This document shows, piece by piece, positions 23,414 to 32,408 of a stretch of 64,000 nt of DNA. The stretch comes from SKIA01 sp047602905 (lineage in GTDB: Archaea; Nanobdellota; Nanobdellia; Woesearchaeales; SKIA01), in assembly GCA_047602905.1 (NCBI GenBank), contig JBLKOP010000004.1, positions 39,127 to 103,126 of the forward strand. Reading direction: 5' to 3'. A program made the translations under genes and the position numbers. The notes beneath the pieces were generated by a model. The model was not told the origin of the DNA and ran no database searches. It was given only the letters and a program-made list of their open reading frames with translations. How positions within the stretch are numbered: position 1 is the first letter of the stretch; each line of letters begins with the position of its first letter.

Positions 23414-23949
23414 GCTTTTAGGTCCTCCTCTATCCACTCAAGTTTTCCTAGTCCTTCTTGTCGCATCGTCATACCGATTTTTGGGTTGGTAACGTCTTTG
23501 TAACTGACCGCTATTATTCGTGCATTACACATATCACCTATTTTTAGGCTTCTGTTACTGTCTTTTCCTTGCAGAGTCTTTTCTTTAGTAAAGCTCACAA
23601 AGTCATTCATTGTCTGACTTACATGAATCATTCCATCAATTGGTCCTAGAGTAAGAAACGCTCCGAAATCTGCTATGTCTTTTATTTGTCCCGTAACGAC
23701 TTCTTGTAGTTCTGGTCTGAACACGAGTAGGTGAAAGGTTGTCTCGTAATAACTTGCTCCGTCTCCAGGAATAATCATTCCGTCTCCTATTTCTGCTACT
23801 GCTTCTACTCCTACAACTACTCCTAGTGCTTTGCTAATATACCCGTCGTATTTGTGCTTTATCTGGTCGATAACCGCTTTTTCTAGGTCTTCTGAGAACT
23901 TCGCTGGGGGTACTCGTATGTGGTCTTGTACGCTTATTCTGTAATACAT
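23410..23949 (-). CDS. rpo7: DNA-directed RNA polymerase subunit Rpo7 (RpoE')
   Basis: The protein has 179 residues. The N-terminal Rpb7-like domain (MYYRISVQDHIRVPPAKF, KYDGYISKALGVVVGVEAV) is followed by an S1 RNA-binding domain (GQIKDIADFGAFLTLGPIDG, MIHVSQTMNDF). It forms the polymerase stalk with Rpo4 and binds emerging RNA. It lies in an operon running antiporter-PIN-rpo7-CBS-spt4-S24e. The start 31 bases after the PIN gene fits operon spacing. Confidence 0.93.
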   Translation of the reverse strand: MYYRISVQDHIRVPPAKFSEDLEKAVIDQIKHKYDGYISKALGVVVGVEAVAEIGDGMIIPGDGASYYETTFHLLVFRPELQEVVTGQIKDIADFGAFLTLGPIDGMIHVSQTMNDFVSFTKEKTLQGKDSNRSLKIGDMCNARIIAVSYKDVTNPKIGMTMRQEGLGKLEWIEEDLKA

Positions 23950-23980
23950 GTGCTTATATTTTGTTTGCCTCCTTTGATAT

Positions 23981-24352
23981 CTACGCTACTTGCCGTAGGC
24001 GTTTGCGTGCTATCGTGAACACAGCGATTCCGTTTGTAGCGGCTTCTTTTTGTAACGCTTTATCAAGGGTGATAATCGCGTCTTGAGCGCTCGCAACTGC
24101 GATAAGCGCTGCATCCACATACTGGGTGGAGTTCGTGAATGTTTTTAAGTCTTGTTTATTGAGTATGTCAAGGGCTAGCTTCGCTGCTCGGGCGTCTTTG
24201 CTACTTCCTATTGCGAGTTGTTGTAGTTCTATACGTACTCCTTCTACGATTGCTGGCGTGTACGTAGGTAGTTGTGAGGCGATGTTTTCAAATAGTCTTG
24301 ATTGGTTGGCTAGTGTGAGTAGTGCGTTTGTGTCTATGAATGCGTGTTTCAT
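23981..24352 (-). CDS. PIN-domain nuclease of the Fcf1/Utp24-like archaeal group
   Basis: The protein has 123 residues, a bare PIN domain. FIDTNALLTLA has the first acidic residue. A central DARAAKLALDIL helix and DAALIAVASAQDAIITLDKA hold further acidic residues and the typical C-terminal core. In archaea this gene commonly sits beside rpo7 and is thought to take part in rRNA processing. It overlaps the antiporter gene by 4 bases (ATGA). A VapC toxin is less likely, as there is no antitoxin gene and the neighbourhood is conserved. Confidence 0.82.
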   Translation of the reverse strand: MKHAFIDTNALLTLANQSRLFENIASQLPTYTPAIVEGVRIELQQLAIGSSKDARAAKLALDILNKQDLKTFTNSTQYVDAALIAVASAQDAIITLDKALQKEAATNGIAVFTIARKRLRQVA

Positions 24353-25506
24353 GATTCGTTAGTTGTTTCTGCGTAGCTAGTAATCGTCGCTACTGCTATG
24401 CTGTATAAGAGTATAAAGAACATTGCTGTTATGAGTTCGTCAGGTATTTGCGGGTATAATCCGCTTGAGAAGATGAAGATAAGTACTGCTACTGCTATTC
24501 CTTTTGGCATGAGAAGCGCTACGATGATTCGTTCACGTAGAGTTTCTTCTCGTAAAACGATACGTACTGCTAGTAGTCTTGCTAAGAAAAGTCCTGCAAA
24601 AAGGATTGCTGCGTAGAGGAGTTCTAGCCAGCCAAAGCTTAGTGTGCTTGCTACAAGTATTCCTATAAGTAAGAACACCAGTATTTCTACTATGCTACTA
24701 AATCCAAAGCTAAAATCTGTGAGTTCTTCTTTGTTTTTTATCGTTACGTTTCCAAAAATAATTCCTAGTGTCGCTACTGCGAGTACTCCGCTTCCATCTA
24801 GGTTCTGTGCTATAAGATACGTTGCTAGCGCTCCTCCTACTATTGCTGCTGTACTGAGGTCTTTTGCGTAGGTTTTTCTCATTGCTTTAAAGAGGATGAG
24901 TCCTATGAGTACTCCTGTTCCTACTCCTACGATGAGTTGTTGTCCTATTCCTATGAGTTGGCTTATCGTAAATGTTTTTGTGAGTGCATCAAGTGCTATG
25001 AAGGGAAGAAGCACCATTACTGGTGTGTTAATAATTGCTTCTATGGTAAGAAGCTTGGTTCGTTTCGTGTTCTGGTTGGGTAAGAGAAGGATTACACTTG
25101 AGGGGTCGGTTCCGCTCACCGCGAATGCGAGTACGAGAGCAAAGAGAATTCCTGCTTCTACGTTACTAAATAGTAAGAAGTAGCTGCTTACTCCTACGAT
25201 AAGCGTTACGAAGAGGAGTTGGTACGCTGTGAGTTCTAGTCCTTTGCCGCTATAAATATCTATTTGTCGCAAAGAAAACTTGGTTGTTCCTTCAAAAACG
25301 ACCATTGCTAAAGCGACTATTCCTAGCCCTACAAGTAGTGTGCTTTCAAGAGTAAACCAGTCTGCTAGTGAGCCAAAGAAGAGTCCTGTAAGTATGAGTA
25401 CGAGTACGTTGCTGACGCGAAGTTTGTGTGCTGCAGCACTTACTACTATTCCTACAAGTAAAAGTATGCTAAGTTGCGTGAGTATTGCTGTTGCGTCAAC
25501 GGCCAT
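24349..25506 (-). CDS. monovalent cation:proton antiporter (CPA family)
   Basis: The protein has 385 residues and about 12 membrane helices. AFAVSGTDPSSVILL and EAIINTPVMVLLPFIAL are the ion-binding unwound helices of NhaP-like CPA1 exchangers. No TrkA/RCK domain follows the membrane part. It would exchange Na+ or K+ for protons. Its stop overlaps the start of the PIN-domain gene, so it appears to lead the transcription/translation operon in the place where eIF2-gamma is often found in archaea. Confidence 0.83.
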   Translation of the reverse strand: MAVDATAILTQLSILLLVGIVVSAAAHKLRVSNVLVLILTGLFFGSLADWFTLESTLLVGLGIVALAMVVFEGTTKFSLRQIDIYSGKGLELTAYQLLFVTLIVGVSSYFLLFSNVEAGILFALVLAFAVSGTDPSSVILLLPNQNTKRTKLLTIEAIINTPVMVLLPFIALDALTKTFTISQLIGIGQQLIVGVGTGVLIGLILFKAMRKTYAKDLSTAAIVGGALATYLIAQNLDGSGVLAVATLGIIFGNVTIKNKEELTDFSFGFSSIVEILVFLLIGILVASTLSFGWLELLYAAILFAGLFLARLLAVRIVLREETLRERIIVALLMPKGIAVAVLIFIFSSGLYPQIPDELITAMFFILLYSIAVATITSYAETTNES

Positions 25507-25576
25507 GTATTTTTGTTATGCGTGCTTGCTTTTATTGTTTTTGTGCGCAACACTCATAAAATAGGAGGTGTTCTTG

Positions 25577-26842
25577 GTGGGTATGTCAGTGTATCGTTTA
25601 CTACAGCGAGTTGCTTCTCGTCTGCGCCCAGAACCAGAGGTTCTTGATGTAGTTGAGGTTGTTCGTGCGCAGCTACAAGAGGCTGTTGTTCTTTTTGAGC
25701 TTGACGCAGAGGTGGTTCTTGGTGGCTCAGTTGCTAAGGGCACGTTTCTTCGTGACGCTCATGACGTTGATGTGTTTGTTCGCTTCTCGTTATCTTATGC
25801 TTCAGAGGACCTCTCTGAGTTGCTTGCTCCTGTTATGAAGCGTTTTGGTGCTCAAAGAGTTCATGGAAGCAGAGACTATTTTTCTTTTGAGAAGAACTCG
25901 TTAGTTTTTGAGGTCGTCCCTGTTCTTGCAGTAACAAGTGCTTCTCAGGCTCGTAACGTTACTGACGTAAGTCCTCTTCATGTTCGTTTCGTACAGGAAT
26001 CAGGTGTTTCTGTTGATGAAATTCGTTTGCTTAAGCAGTTCTGTAAAGCTATTGGTGTGTATGGTGCGGAGAGTTATTTGCGAGGGTTTTCTGGTCACGT
26101 TATTGATTTGCTTGTTATCTATTATGGTTCGTTCTTAGAAGTCGTTAGTGCTGCTTGTTCGTGGAGTGCTCCTGTGGTTATTGATGTTCAGCAACACCAC
26201 CAAGACCCATTAGTTGTTCTTAATGAGAGTAAGTTGGGGCCGTTAGTTGTTGTTGATCCTATCCAGCCGTTTCGTAACGCAGCTGCTGCTCTTGGCGAGG
26301 AAGTGTTTACTCGTTTTGTTCATTCGTGTCAGGAGTTCTTCTCAAGTCCTAGCGAGGAGTTCTTTGTGGTGCAGTCGTTTAATCAAGAGGCGTTGTTTGC
26401 TCGCGTGCAAGAAGCGAGTGCTTCCTTACTTATTGAGGTAAACGTTGATGCTTCTAAGCGTGACGTGGCTGGTTCTCGTGTGCGTAAGTTTTTTGAGCGC
26501 GTGCGTGACGAGTTAGTGAGTGCAGGGTTTTCTTTTCGTGAAGCGGACTGGTTCTTTGCTCATCAGAGCAGTAGTTTTGTGTGGTTTATTCTTGAAAAAG
26601 GGGTTTTGAGTCCTCGTGTTTTACGCCAAGGACCTCCTGTTGTTGATGATCAGCACTGCGCTCGTTTTCGTAAACAACACGCTGAGGTGTTTGAGAAGGA
26701 TGGGTTGTTATGGGCGTATGTTGATCGAGACGTTTCTTCTCTTAGTGCGTTTCGCTTGCAGCTAGAGGTTCTTGCTTCTCAGAGCGCAGTTGCGCTAGTA
26801 GCAGTACTGCTCCAAGAAGAAGGCCTGCTACGAGACTCGTAG
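25577..26842 (+). CDS. cca: CCA-adding enzyme, class I archaeal tRNA nucleotidyltransferase
   Basis: The protein has about 421 residues. LGGSVAKGTFLRDAHDVDVF is the nucleotidyltransferase signature with the metal-binding DxD. KQFCKAIGVYGAESYLRGFS belongs to the central domain, and PIQPFRNAAAAL to the tail domain of archaeal CCA enzymes. It adds or repairs the 3' CCA of tRNA, needed here because the tRNA-Thr gene in this window does not encode CCA. A strong GGAGGTG (25564-25570) lies 6 bases before GTG 25577; ATG 25583 is the alternative. The 3' end overlaps the convergent DUF368 gene by 101 bases. Confidence 0.9.
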   Translation: MGMSVYRLLQRVASRLRPEPEVLDVVEVVRAQLQEAVVLFELDAEVVLGGSVAKGTFLRDAHDVDVFVRFSLSYASEDLSELLAPVMKRFGAQRVHGSRDYFSFEKNSLVFEVVPVLAVTSASQARNVTDVSPLHVRFVQESGVSVDEIRLLKQFCKAIGVYGAESYLRGFSGHVIDLLVIYYGSFLEVVSAACSWSAPVVIDVQQHHQDPLVVLNESKLGPLVVVDPIQPFRNAAAALGEEVFTRFVHSCQEFFSSPSEEFFVVQSFNQEALFARVQEASASLLIEVNVDASKRDVAGSRVRKFFERVRDELVSAGFSFREADWFFAHQSSSFVWFILEKGVLSPRVLRQGPPVVDDQHCARFRKQHAEVFEKDGLLWAYVDRDVSSLSAFRLQLEVLASQSAVALVAVLLQEEGLLRDS

Positions 26843-27629
26843 TAAACGTTGCTGGGTTGCTTATTGGTATGAGTGTTTTTGCTGGTGCTATGAGTGCTCC
26901 TAGCATGAGTCCTGCTAAGAAGCTAATCGTTTGTTTGCGCGCTACTCGTAGTACGTACGTAATTACTCGTGTGATAATCGTTACTCCAATAACTGCTCCT
27001 ATTACAAAGGCCGTTAGTTCTCTTGCGTGGCTGAGTGGTTCTCGTATCGCTAGCAGTACGTACGTGTATTGTCCGAGTATGAAGAGTACTGCTGATCCGC
27101 TTATGCCTGGTAGTAGCATTGCGCTTAGCGCAAGTATTCCTGCTATGAGTAGTGCTAGTGGAGTGTTTTGTGGGTTTGTTGGTGCAAGTAGTGCTAGTGT
27201 TGCTCCTATGAGTATTCCTAGTGTGAGTAGTGCCCAGAGGTTTTTGGTGGTTGTTTCTTTGCGAATAATTGCTATGCTTGCAGTAATGATGAGTGCTATG
27301 AAGAACACAAAGGTTTCTTGTGGGTATACGCTCATGAGTTCAGGTATGAGTCTGCTTGCAAGAAGTATTGCTGCAAGAATTGCTGCAAGAAGTGGGAGTA
27401 TGAAGAAGAGGTCGAGTTCTTCTCGTACCTCTCGCGTGGTTGTTTGTCCTCGTGCTATGTTGTACGCGTACAGCGGCGTTTTGGTGAGTTGTTTAAGTGC
27501 GTGTATGAATCGTTGATACACTCCTGTTATGAGCGCTATTGTTCCTCCGCTTATTCCTGGGATGATATCTGCTACTCCTATGAGTGCTCCTCGCCAAAGA
27601 ATTCCTGTTTTTGAGATGGGTTTTTTCAT
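26742..27629 (-). CDS. DUF368 polyprenyl-phosphate transporter-like membrane protein
   Basis: The protein has 295 residues from ATG 27629. WRGALIGVADIIPGISGGTI is the DUF368 signature, repeated in inverted form as LSAMLLPGISGSAVLFILGQ. There are about 8-10 membrane helices. Bacterial DUF368 proteins (PopT) have been reported to recycle undecaprenyl phosphate across the membrane. In an archaeon the lipid would be dolichyl phosphate for surface glycosylation, which is inference. The frame is open for 111 codons further upstream, but those residues are polar and unlike the family, so the longer start is rejected. Confidence 0.83.
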   Translation of the reverse strand: MKKPISKTGILWRGALIGVADIIPGISGGTIALITGVYQRFIHALKQLTKTPLYAYNIARGQTTTREVREELDLFFILPLLAAILAAILLASRLIPELMSVYPQETFVFFIALIITASIAIIRKETTTKNLWALLTLGILIGATLALLAPTNPQNTPLALLIAGILALSAMLLPGISGSAVLFILGQYTYVLLAIREPLSHARELTAFVIGAVIGVTIITRVITYVLRVARKQTISFLAGLMLGALIAPAKTLIPISNPATFTTSLVAGLLLGAVLLLAQLRSEKQEPLAASETH

Positions 27630-27687
27630 TAGGTATGTGTGTAGAGAGCGTTTGGTTTTATAAACGAGTCGTGTTTTCTTGGTGTGT

Positions 27688-28311
27688 ATGAGAAACGTAG
27701 TTCTTATTCTGGTTTTTGCAGTGCTAGTAGTTGGTTGTAGCTCTTCTTCAGTGCATGAGAGAGTAGTAGTTGCTGATAACGAGATACTATACGCAGATAT
27801 TGTTGGTGAGGCCTTGGTGTCTTCAGAAGCATCTTTTTTTGGTGTTATGCTTGGTGATTCTCTTGTTTCTGTTCGTGAACTGCATGGTGAGGCGTTGTTT
27901 GAGAACGAGTACTCTTTTGGTCGTACTACGAATCTTGAGTACTCTTTTGGTGCTAATGACACCGTTGTTCTGTATCATTTCCAGCAAGGAGTGCTTACCG
28001 GCGTTTTAGTTACTGATGTTGCTGAGGAGTTCTTCGCGTACGATTCTCTTCTTGGCAGTCCTCGCAGCGAGATGTATTGGTCTCTTGGCTTACCTACTGT
28101 TTCTGAGGATAGGCATCTTGAGCGTATCTTTTATTATGACGCTCTTGGGTATGAGGTGTATTTACGTGAGGGAGTTATTGATCGCGTATACTTTACTACT
28201 CCTAACCGCGGTATCCAGCCTGCGGGCGTTGATGTTGTTCGTAACGAATCTGAAGAGGCTTCTTCTAACCAAGCTCCTATTTTGTGTTTTGAGGATGAGT
28301 GTTTTTCCTAA
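27688..28311 (+). CDS. predicted lipoprotein, unknown
   Basis: The protein has 207 residues from ATG 27688. The N-terminus RNVVLILVFAVLVVGCSSSS is a signal peptide with a lipobox Cys. The mature part is beta-rich, with FGVMLGDSLVSVRELHGE followed by repeated FGRTT/FGAND stretches, and ends with two Cys (ILCFEDECFS). The GDS-x-V-x-x-LxG pattern resembles small beta-alpha-beta-beta modules of the SmpA/BamE kind, but the match is weak. An upstream TTG (27679) is open and less likely. Confidence 0.6.
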   Translation: MRNVVLILVFAVLVVGCSSSSVHERVVVADNEILYADIVGEALVSSEASFFGVMLGDSLVSVRELHGEALFENEYSFGRTTNLEYSFGANDTVVLYHFQQGVLTGVLVTDVAEEFFAYDSLLGSPRSEMYWSLGLPTVSEDRHLERIFYYDALGYEVYLREGVIDRVYFTTPNRGIQPAGVDVVRNESEEASSNQAPILCFEDECFS

Positions 28312-28347
28312 AGCGTTTTAAGTAGTTAGTTATTTGCTCTTTGGTGT

Positions 28348-29325
28348 ATGGACGAAGAATTCATTAATCGATTATTAGAGACGGATTTCCCTGAGATAGT
28401 GGGTCAACAAGCAGTTAAGCAGCAACTTAAGAGTGCGTTGTTATCAAAAAGACATATCATTCTTGTTGGTCCTCCTGGTGTGGGAAAGACTACTCTTGCT
28501 AAGAGCGTCGCTTCGCTTCTTTCTGATAAAGAGCTTAGTGATGATTCGTTTAGAAAGCTTCCTGGTGAGGGGGTTTCTACGCGTACGTATTCTGGTCGTG
28601 AGCGTTTTGTTCGTGTTCAGGGTAGTCCTGACTTGACTGCTGAGGATTTACTTGGAGATATTGATCCTCTTAAGGCTCTTGAGTTTGGTCCGTTAAGTAC
28701 AGAAGCGTTTAGTCCTGGTAAGTTGTTTAAGGCGAATCAGGGGTTGTTGTTTTTTGATGAGGTGAATCGTTGTTCTGAGAAGTTACAAAACGCTTTGTTG
28801 CAGGTCTTGCAAGAGCGCATAGTTACTATTGGCAGTTATGACGTGGATTTTCCTGCTGAGTTCATCTTTATTGGTACTATGAATCCTGAGGATAGTAGTA
28901 CGGAGAAGCTTAGTCACGTGTTTCTTGATCGTTTTGATCTCGTGTACATGTCGTATCCTGGCTCTCAAGAGGACGAGGTAAGTGTTGTTTCGCAAACCGC
29001 TCATCTGCATTCTTCTGTTCCTGACTCGCTTGTTGAGTACGCTGTTCGTTTCGTTCGTGATCTTCGTCTCAGTAAGGATTTAGAGCAGGCTCCTAGTGTT
29101 CGCGCAAGTATTGGTCTTGTTGAGCGCGCTAGTGCTAATGCTCGTCTTCGTGGGTCTACAGAAGCTGCTCTTAAGGATTTGCGCAGCGCGGTAAGTAGCG
29201 TGCTTGCTCACCGAGTCGTTCTGAAGCCTTCTGTTCGTTTCCTAAAGAGTTCTGAGGAATTTGTTTCTGAATCGTTTGCTCGTTTTGTTGATCAAGAACG
29301 CATCCCTACGGGTGGTTCAGGGTGA
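28348..29325 (+). CDS. MoxR/ChlI-like AAA+ ATPase
   Basis: The protein has 325 residues. GPPGVGKTTLAKSVAS is Walker A, LLFFDEVNRCSEKLQNALLQ is Walker B with sensor residues, and FIGTMNPEDSSTEKLSHVFL leads to the arginine finger FLDRFD. The insert with GDIDPLKALEFGPLS resembles Mg-chelatase ChlI and MoxR proteins. It is coupled to a VWA-domain gene whose start lies inside its 3' end. Such pairs remodel or insert metal into client proteins; cobaltochelatase activity is unlikely without a CobN/ChlH gene here. Confidence 0.85.
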   Translation: MDEEFINRLLETDFPEIVGQQAVKQQLKSALLSKRHIILVGPPGVGKTTLAKSVASLLSDKELSDDSFRKLPGEGVSTRTYSGRERFVRVQGSPDLTAEDLLGDIDPLKALEFGPLSTEAFSPGKLFKANQGLLFFDEVNRCSEKLQNALLQVLQERIVTIGSYDVDFPAEFIFIGTMNPEDSSTEKLSHVFLDRFDLVYMSYPGSQEDEVSVVSQTAHLHSSVPDSLVEYAVRFVRDLRLSKDLEQAPSVRASIGLVERASANARLRGSTEAALKDLRSAVSSVLAHRVVLKPSVRFLKSSEEFVSESFARFVDQERIPTGGSG

Positions 29326-30550
29326 GAGCCGAGATAGTGGGCGGGGCGGTTCTGTCGAGGAGTTAGGCGATCACGAGACAGAAGTTTCTGAGGCTCAGTC
29401 AGTTGATGAAATATCTGGTTCTCCTGGTCGTAACCCGGACAAGGACGGGTTGTCTAGTACTGTTCTTGAGTCCGAGGAGGATTCTGTTGAGTTGGGTGGC
29501 GCGGTTCTTGATAGCATAAATTCTGGTTCTGGTCCGTTTACTCCTGAGCTTGCTATGCAGCAGTTCGTTAAGGATTTTCGTCAGGCGGAGAAGTTGTATG
29601 GTCAAACGCTTATTCGTCGACTTACTGGCTATGACGCTTCGTATGTGCAGAAAAACATGAATATTCCTGAGTTTCGTCGTCACTTAGAGCAGCGTCTTAA
29701 GCAGAACATTGCTGATTTGCAGGATCAGGGGTTTCTTTCTCGTGACGGGGTGTTTACGGAGGAGGCTTTAGAGCTTGCTGCTGTTAGTTTGGCTGTTTCT
29801 GAGCTTGATCATTTAGAAGCGAGTGGTTTTGTTGGTCCTCGCAGCCATACTGCTCGTGTGTCTAGTCCTGGTCGTGTGTCTACGCATGCTTTTGCTGGTG
29901 AGTCGTACAGGGAGTTGTCTGTTCATCAGAGCGTAAAAACTGCTCTTCGTAGGGGGCAGTCTTTTCTTCGTAAGGAGGATTTGCGCGTGTTTGATCCTTC
30001 TTCTCAGGGTCGTTTAGAGATTGTGTATGCACTCGATACTTCTGGGAGTATGAAGGGTGCAAAAATTGCTGCTGCTAAGCGTGCTGGTGTTGCTTTGGCG
30101 TATCAGGGTATTCGGTCGGGTGATGCTGTTGGTGTTGTGTTGTTTGGTAAGTCTGTTGAGCGCAGCGTTGCTCCTACAAATGATTTTTCTTCTCTTCTTC
30201 GTTGCTTGACTCGTGTGCGTGCTGGTAGCGAGACTGATTTGGCTTCTGCTCTTTCTGAGGCTTGTGATTTGTTTTCTTCCTCCTCTAAGAATAGTAAGCA
30301 TGTGTTGTTGTTAACGGATGCTTTGCCTACTGTTGGTAGTGATCCTGTTGGTGCTGTTTTGGAGGCTGTTGGTGTTGCTGCTTCTCGTGGAGTTACTGTT
30401 TCTGTTATTGGTATTGGTCTTGATGCTCAGGGGGAGGCTCTTGCTGAGCAAATTGTTGGTATTGGTCGGGGTCGCGTGTTAGTTACTTCTGATGTTAAGG
30501 ATTTGGATGTGTTGGTTCTTTCTGAGTACGTTTCTATGCGACATGCTTAA
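29312..30550 (+). CDS. VWA-domain protein, ChlD-like partner of the upstream AAA+ ATPase
   Basis: The protein has 412 residues from GTG 29312, which overlaps the upstream stop by 14 bases. Residues up to about 75 are acidic and low in complexity. A helical middle region follows. From about residue 230 there is a von Willebrand A domain with the MIDAS motif ALDTSGSMKGAKIA and later LLLTDALPTVGSDP. The AAA+/VWA pairing is that of ChlI/ChlD and MoxR/CoxE-like modules. The longer start at 29261 would duplicate coding of the ATPase C-terminus and is not favoured. Confidence 0.8.
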   Translation: MVQGESRDSGRGGSVEELGDHETEVSEAQSVDEISGSPGRNPDKDGLSSTVLESEEDSVELGGAVLDSINSGSGPFTPELAMQQFVKDFRQAEKLYGQTLIRRLTGYDASYVQKNMNIPEFRRHLEQRLKQNIADLQDQGFLSRDGVFTEEALELAAVSLAVSELDHLEASGFVGPRSHTARVSSPGRVSTHAFAGESYRELSVHQSVKTALRRGQSFLRKEDLRVFDPSSQGRLEIVYALDTSGSMKGAKIAAAKRAGVALAYQGIRSGDAVGVVLFGKSVERSVAPTNDFSSLLRCLTRVRAGSETDLASALSEACDLFSSSSKNSKHVLLLTDALPTVGSDPVGAVLEAVGVAASRGVTVSVIGIGLDAQGEALAEQIVGIGRGRVLVTSDVKDLDVLVLSEYVSMRHA

Positions 30551-30574
30551 AAGAGCTTTTTGCTTTCTTCTTGT

Positions 30575-31180
30575 ATGAAAGTTTTGGTTCTTGGGGATAC
30601 GCATGGAATTACTGATTTCTCGTATCTGTACTCTTTGGCTGGGGATGTTTCGTTAGTTGTTCATATCGGTGACATTACTGATTTTGGTAGAGGTATGCGT
30701 TCTTGTCTTGCTGGCCTTGAGCAATTAGGTGTTGTTCTTGGTGTTCCTGTTGTTCTTACTCATGGTAATCATGAGACTTCTGCGTTAATTGATGCTGTTC
30801 GTTCGTTTACGAACTTAGTGTATGTTCATAAGGACGTGTTTTCTTTAGGGGATGTTTCTGTTGTTGGTTTTGGGGGTGGTGGTTTTGCGCGTAACGAACC
30901 TGCTGTTGAGGAGTTCTTTACTCGTGTTTACGAAAACGAGTTATCCAGTATTCATATCTGGTTGTTTCACGGCCCTCCGTTTGATAGCGCAGTAGATTTT
31001 CATCCGTTTCATGGCCCTACAGGGAGTCATACAAAGCGGTCGTTAATTGATCGCTTCAAACCGCATTTCGTCTTTGCTGGTCACATTCATGAGTCGTGGG
31101 GTGTTGTTTATGAGCTTGACGGTACTGTTCTTGTAAATCCTGGTCCTGATGGCGTTCTTGTTGATATCACTCAAAAATGA
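30575..31180 (+). CDS. calcineurin-like metallophosphoesterase
   Basis: The protein has 201 residues from ATG 30575. It contains the ordered metal motifs LGDTHG, HIGDITDFG, THGNHE, HGPP and GHIHESW, with NPGPDG at the end, as in the YfcE/MJ0936-like group. Members are Mn or Ni dependent phosphodiesterases. It starts 24 bases after the VWA gene on the same strand. The 3' end overlaps the convergent unknown gene by 14 bases. Confidence 0.87.
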   Translation: MKVLVLGDTHGITDFSYLYSLAGDVSLVVHIGDITDFGRGMRSCLAGLEQLGVVLGVPVVLTHGNHETSALIDAVRSFTNLVYVHKDVFSLGDVSVVGFGGGGFARNEPAVEEFFTRVYENELSSIHIWLFHGPPFDSAVDFHPFHGPTGSHTKRSLIDRFKPHFVFAGHIHESWGVVYELDGTVLVNPGPDGVLVDITQK

Positions 31181-31745
31181 ATTCTACGTCTACGTCGTCT
31201 TCTGCTTCTGTGTAGTTGCTGCTTTTCTTTGAGAAGTAGTAGATGTTTTGTTGTATTGCTTGCTCGTTGTTGTCTATGGCGAGTACTTCGTAGAGTTTTT
31301 GAATAATGTTTTCTTCTATGTATTTGAATCGTTGCTCCATGACGATGTCTACGGTGAGTTCTCGTCCGTAATGAATAGTTACGTAGTTTGCGTAGCTGTC
31401 TGTGATGCAGAAGTTCCATTTCTCTACGTCTTCTGTCTTGTATGCTCTTTGTAGTTGTACGCGTACGTCTTTTCTTCTAAACGCATTGATGTCTTGGATC
31501 TCGTTTTTTGAGAGGTCTTTTTCTGCTCGTAAATTTTTTAGGAGGTTCTTGAGTTCTCCTGTGCTTTTGGCGCTGTAGGTTTCTGCGAAGTTAATTCCTC
31601 CTCCTACGTATTTCTTTATGATATCCCATCCTTCATGCGTGTTTCTTGCCTCAATGATTATCCTGTAGTCACCGAGATTTTTTTCATATGATACGGTATC
31701 GCTGTCTTGTATGAGTTTCTTCCATGTTGCTTGCGCCATCTCCAT
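31167..31745 (-). CDS. hypothetical protein
   Basis: The protein has 192 residues and no recognised family. The N-terminal part contains YEKNLGDYRIIIEARNTHEG, a beta-rich stretch. It ends in an acidic tail (YTEAEDDVDVEFIFE). There is no signal peptide or membrane helix. A second in-frame ATG two codons in (MAQATW) is an alternative start. Confidence 0.55.
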   Translation of the reverse strand: MEMAQATWKKLIQDSDTVSYEKNLGDYRIIIEARNTHEGWDIIKKYVGGGINFAETYSAKSTGELKNLLKNLRAEKDLSKNEIQDINAFRRKDVRVQLQRAYKTEDVEKWNFCITDSYANYVTIHYGRELTVDIVMEQRFKYIEENIIQKLYEVLAIDNNEQAIQQNIYYFSKKSSNYTEAEDDVDVEFIFE

Positions 31746-31830
31746 CTCTGTTATGAATCTTTTCTGATTTAAAGATTATGGTGTTTTAGTTACTGATACG
31801 TTTTTAAGTGCGTCGGTAGTTCTTTCTTAT

Positions 31831-32310
31831 ATGAAGCTTAGTGACGCATTATCTCGAGTTGATGAGTACAGTAAAGATTTGCCTAGTGGTTGTTATTTGG
31901 CTCACGCGTTTTTTATGGATGATGGTCGTGATGAGTGGCAGGTGGGTTTTGTTAATCCTGATGATGAGTCGATTATTGTTTTTGTTGTTAGTGAGGATTC
32001 AGTAACTAAGAACCCTCCTTCTGAGGCGTTTAAGAAACCTGAGGATGTCATTGCTCCTCTTCGTCTTGAGGAAGTAAAGGTTCCTGCTTCTCAGGCTCTT
32101 GCTGCTGCGAAGAAACATCTTTCTGAGAAGTATCCTACTCATCCTCTTAAGCAAGCTATTTTGTTATTGCAAGTCCTTGATGGCTCTCAGGTGTATAACA
32201 TTACTTTGGTTACTGAAACGTTTTATTTACTGAATCTTAAGCTTGCTTCTAGTTCTGGCGAGGTTGTTTCTGAGGAGTTTGATCATTTGATGAAGTTACG
32301 CCAGGAGTAG
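31831..32310 (+). CDS. hypothetical protein, small alpha/beta
   Basis: The protein has 159 residues, with no signal peptide and no recognised family. LAHAFFMDDGRDEWQVGFVN and IIVFVVSEDSVTKNPPSEAF look like a PepSY-type sheet; a second similar unit is YNITLVTETFYLLNLKLASS. The ATG follows a ~30-base interval containing TTTTTAAG. A T-rich tract after the stop (32312-32328) may end transcription. Confidence 0.55.
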   Translation: MKLSDALSRVDEYSKDLPSGCYLAHAFFMDDGRDEWQVGFVNPDDESIIVFVVSEDSVTKNPPSEAFKKPEDVIAPLRLEEVKVPASQALAAAKKHLSEKYPTHPLKQAILLLQVLDGSQVYNITLVTETFYLLNLKLASSSGEVVSEEFDHLMKLRQE

Positions 32311-32377
32311 CGTTTTTTCTTTTATTTTCCACACCTACAACACTAGTTTTTCTTTGGTAGTTACGCAGCACAATTGA

Positions 32378-32387
32378 CTATATAAAG
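32378..32387 (+). promoter_or_regulatory. strong TATA box before a 27-codon ORF
   Basis: CTATATAAAG is a near-ideal archaeal TATA box. Its centre is 27 bases before ATG 32409. The interval 32311-32560 holds no larger gene, so this promoter must serve a very small product or an RNA. Confidence 0.65.
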
Positions 32388-32408
32388 TGGTGTTTGGAAA
32401 TACTGTGT

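Noticed and set aside
23981..24352. VapC toxin of a toxin-antitoxin pair
   Set aside because: No antitoxin gene is adjacent and the position beside rpo7 matches the conserved archaeal rRNA-processing PIN gene.
27630..27962. 111-codon N-terminal extension of the DUF368 protein
   Set aside because: The extension overlaps the divergent lipoprotein gene and its promoter, and the family begins at MKKP...GALIGVADIIPG.
29261..29311. Longer N-terminus of the VWA protein
   Set aside because: It would lie inside the ATPase coding region and adds hydrophobic residues unlike the acidic N-terminal region; GTG 29312 gives a normal short overlap.
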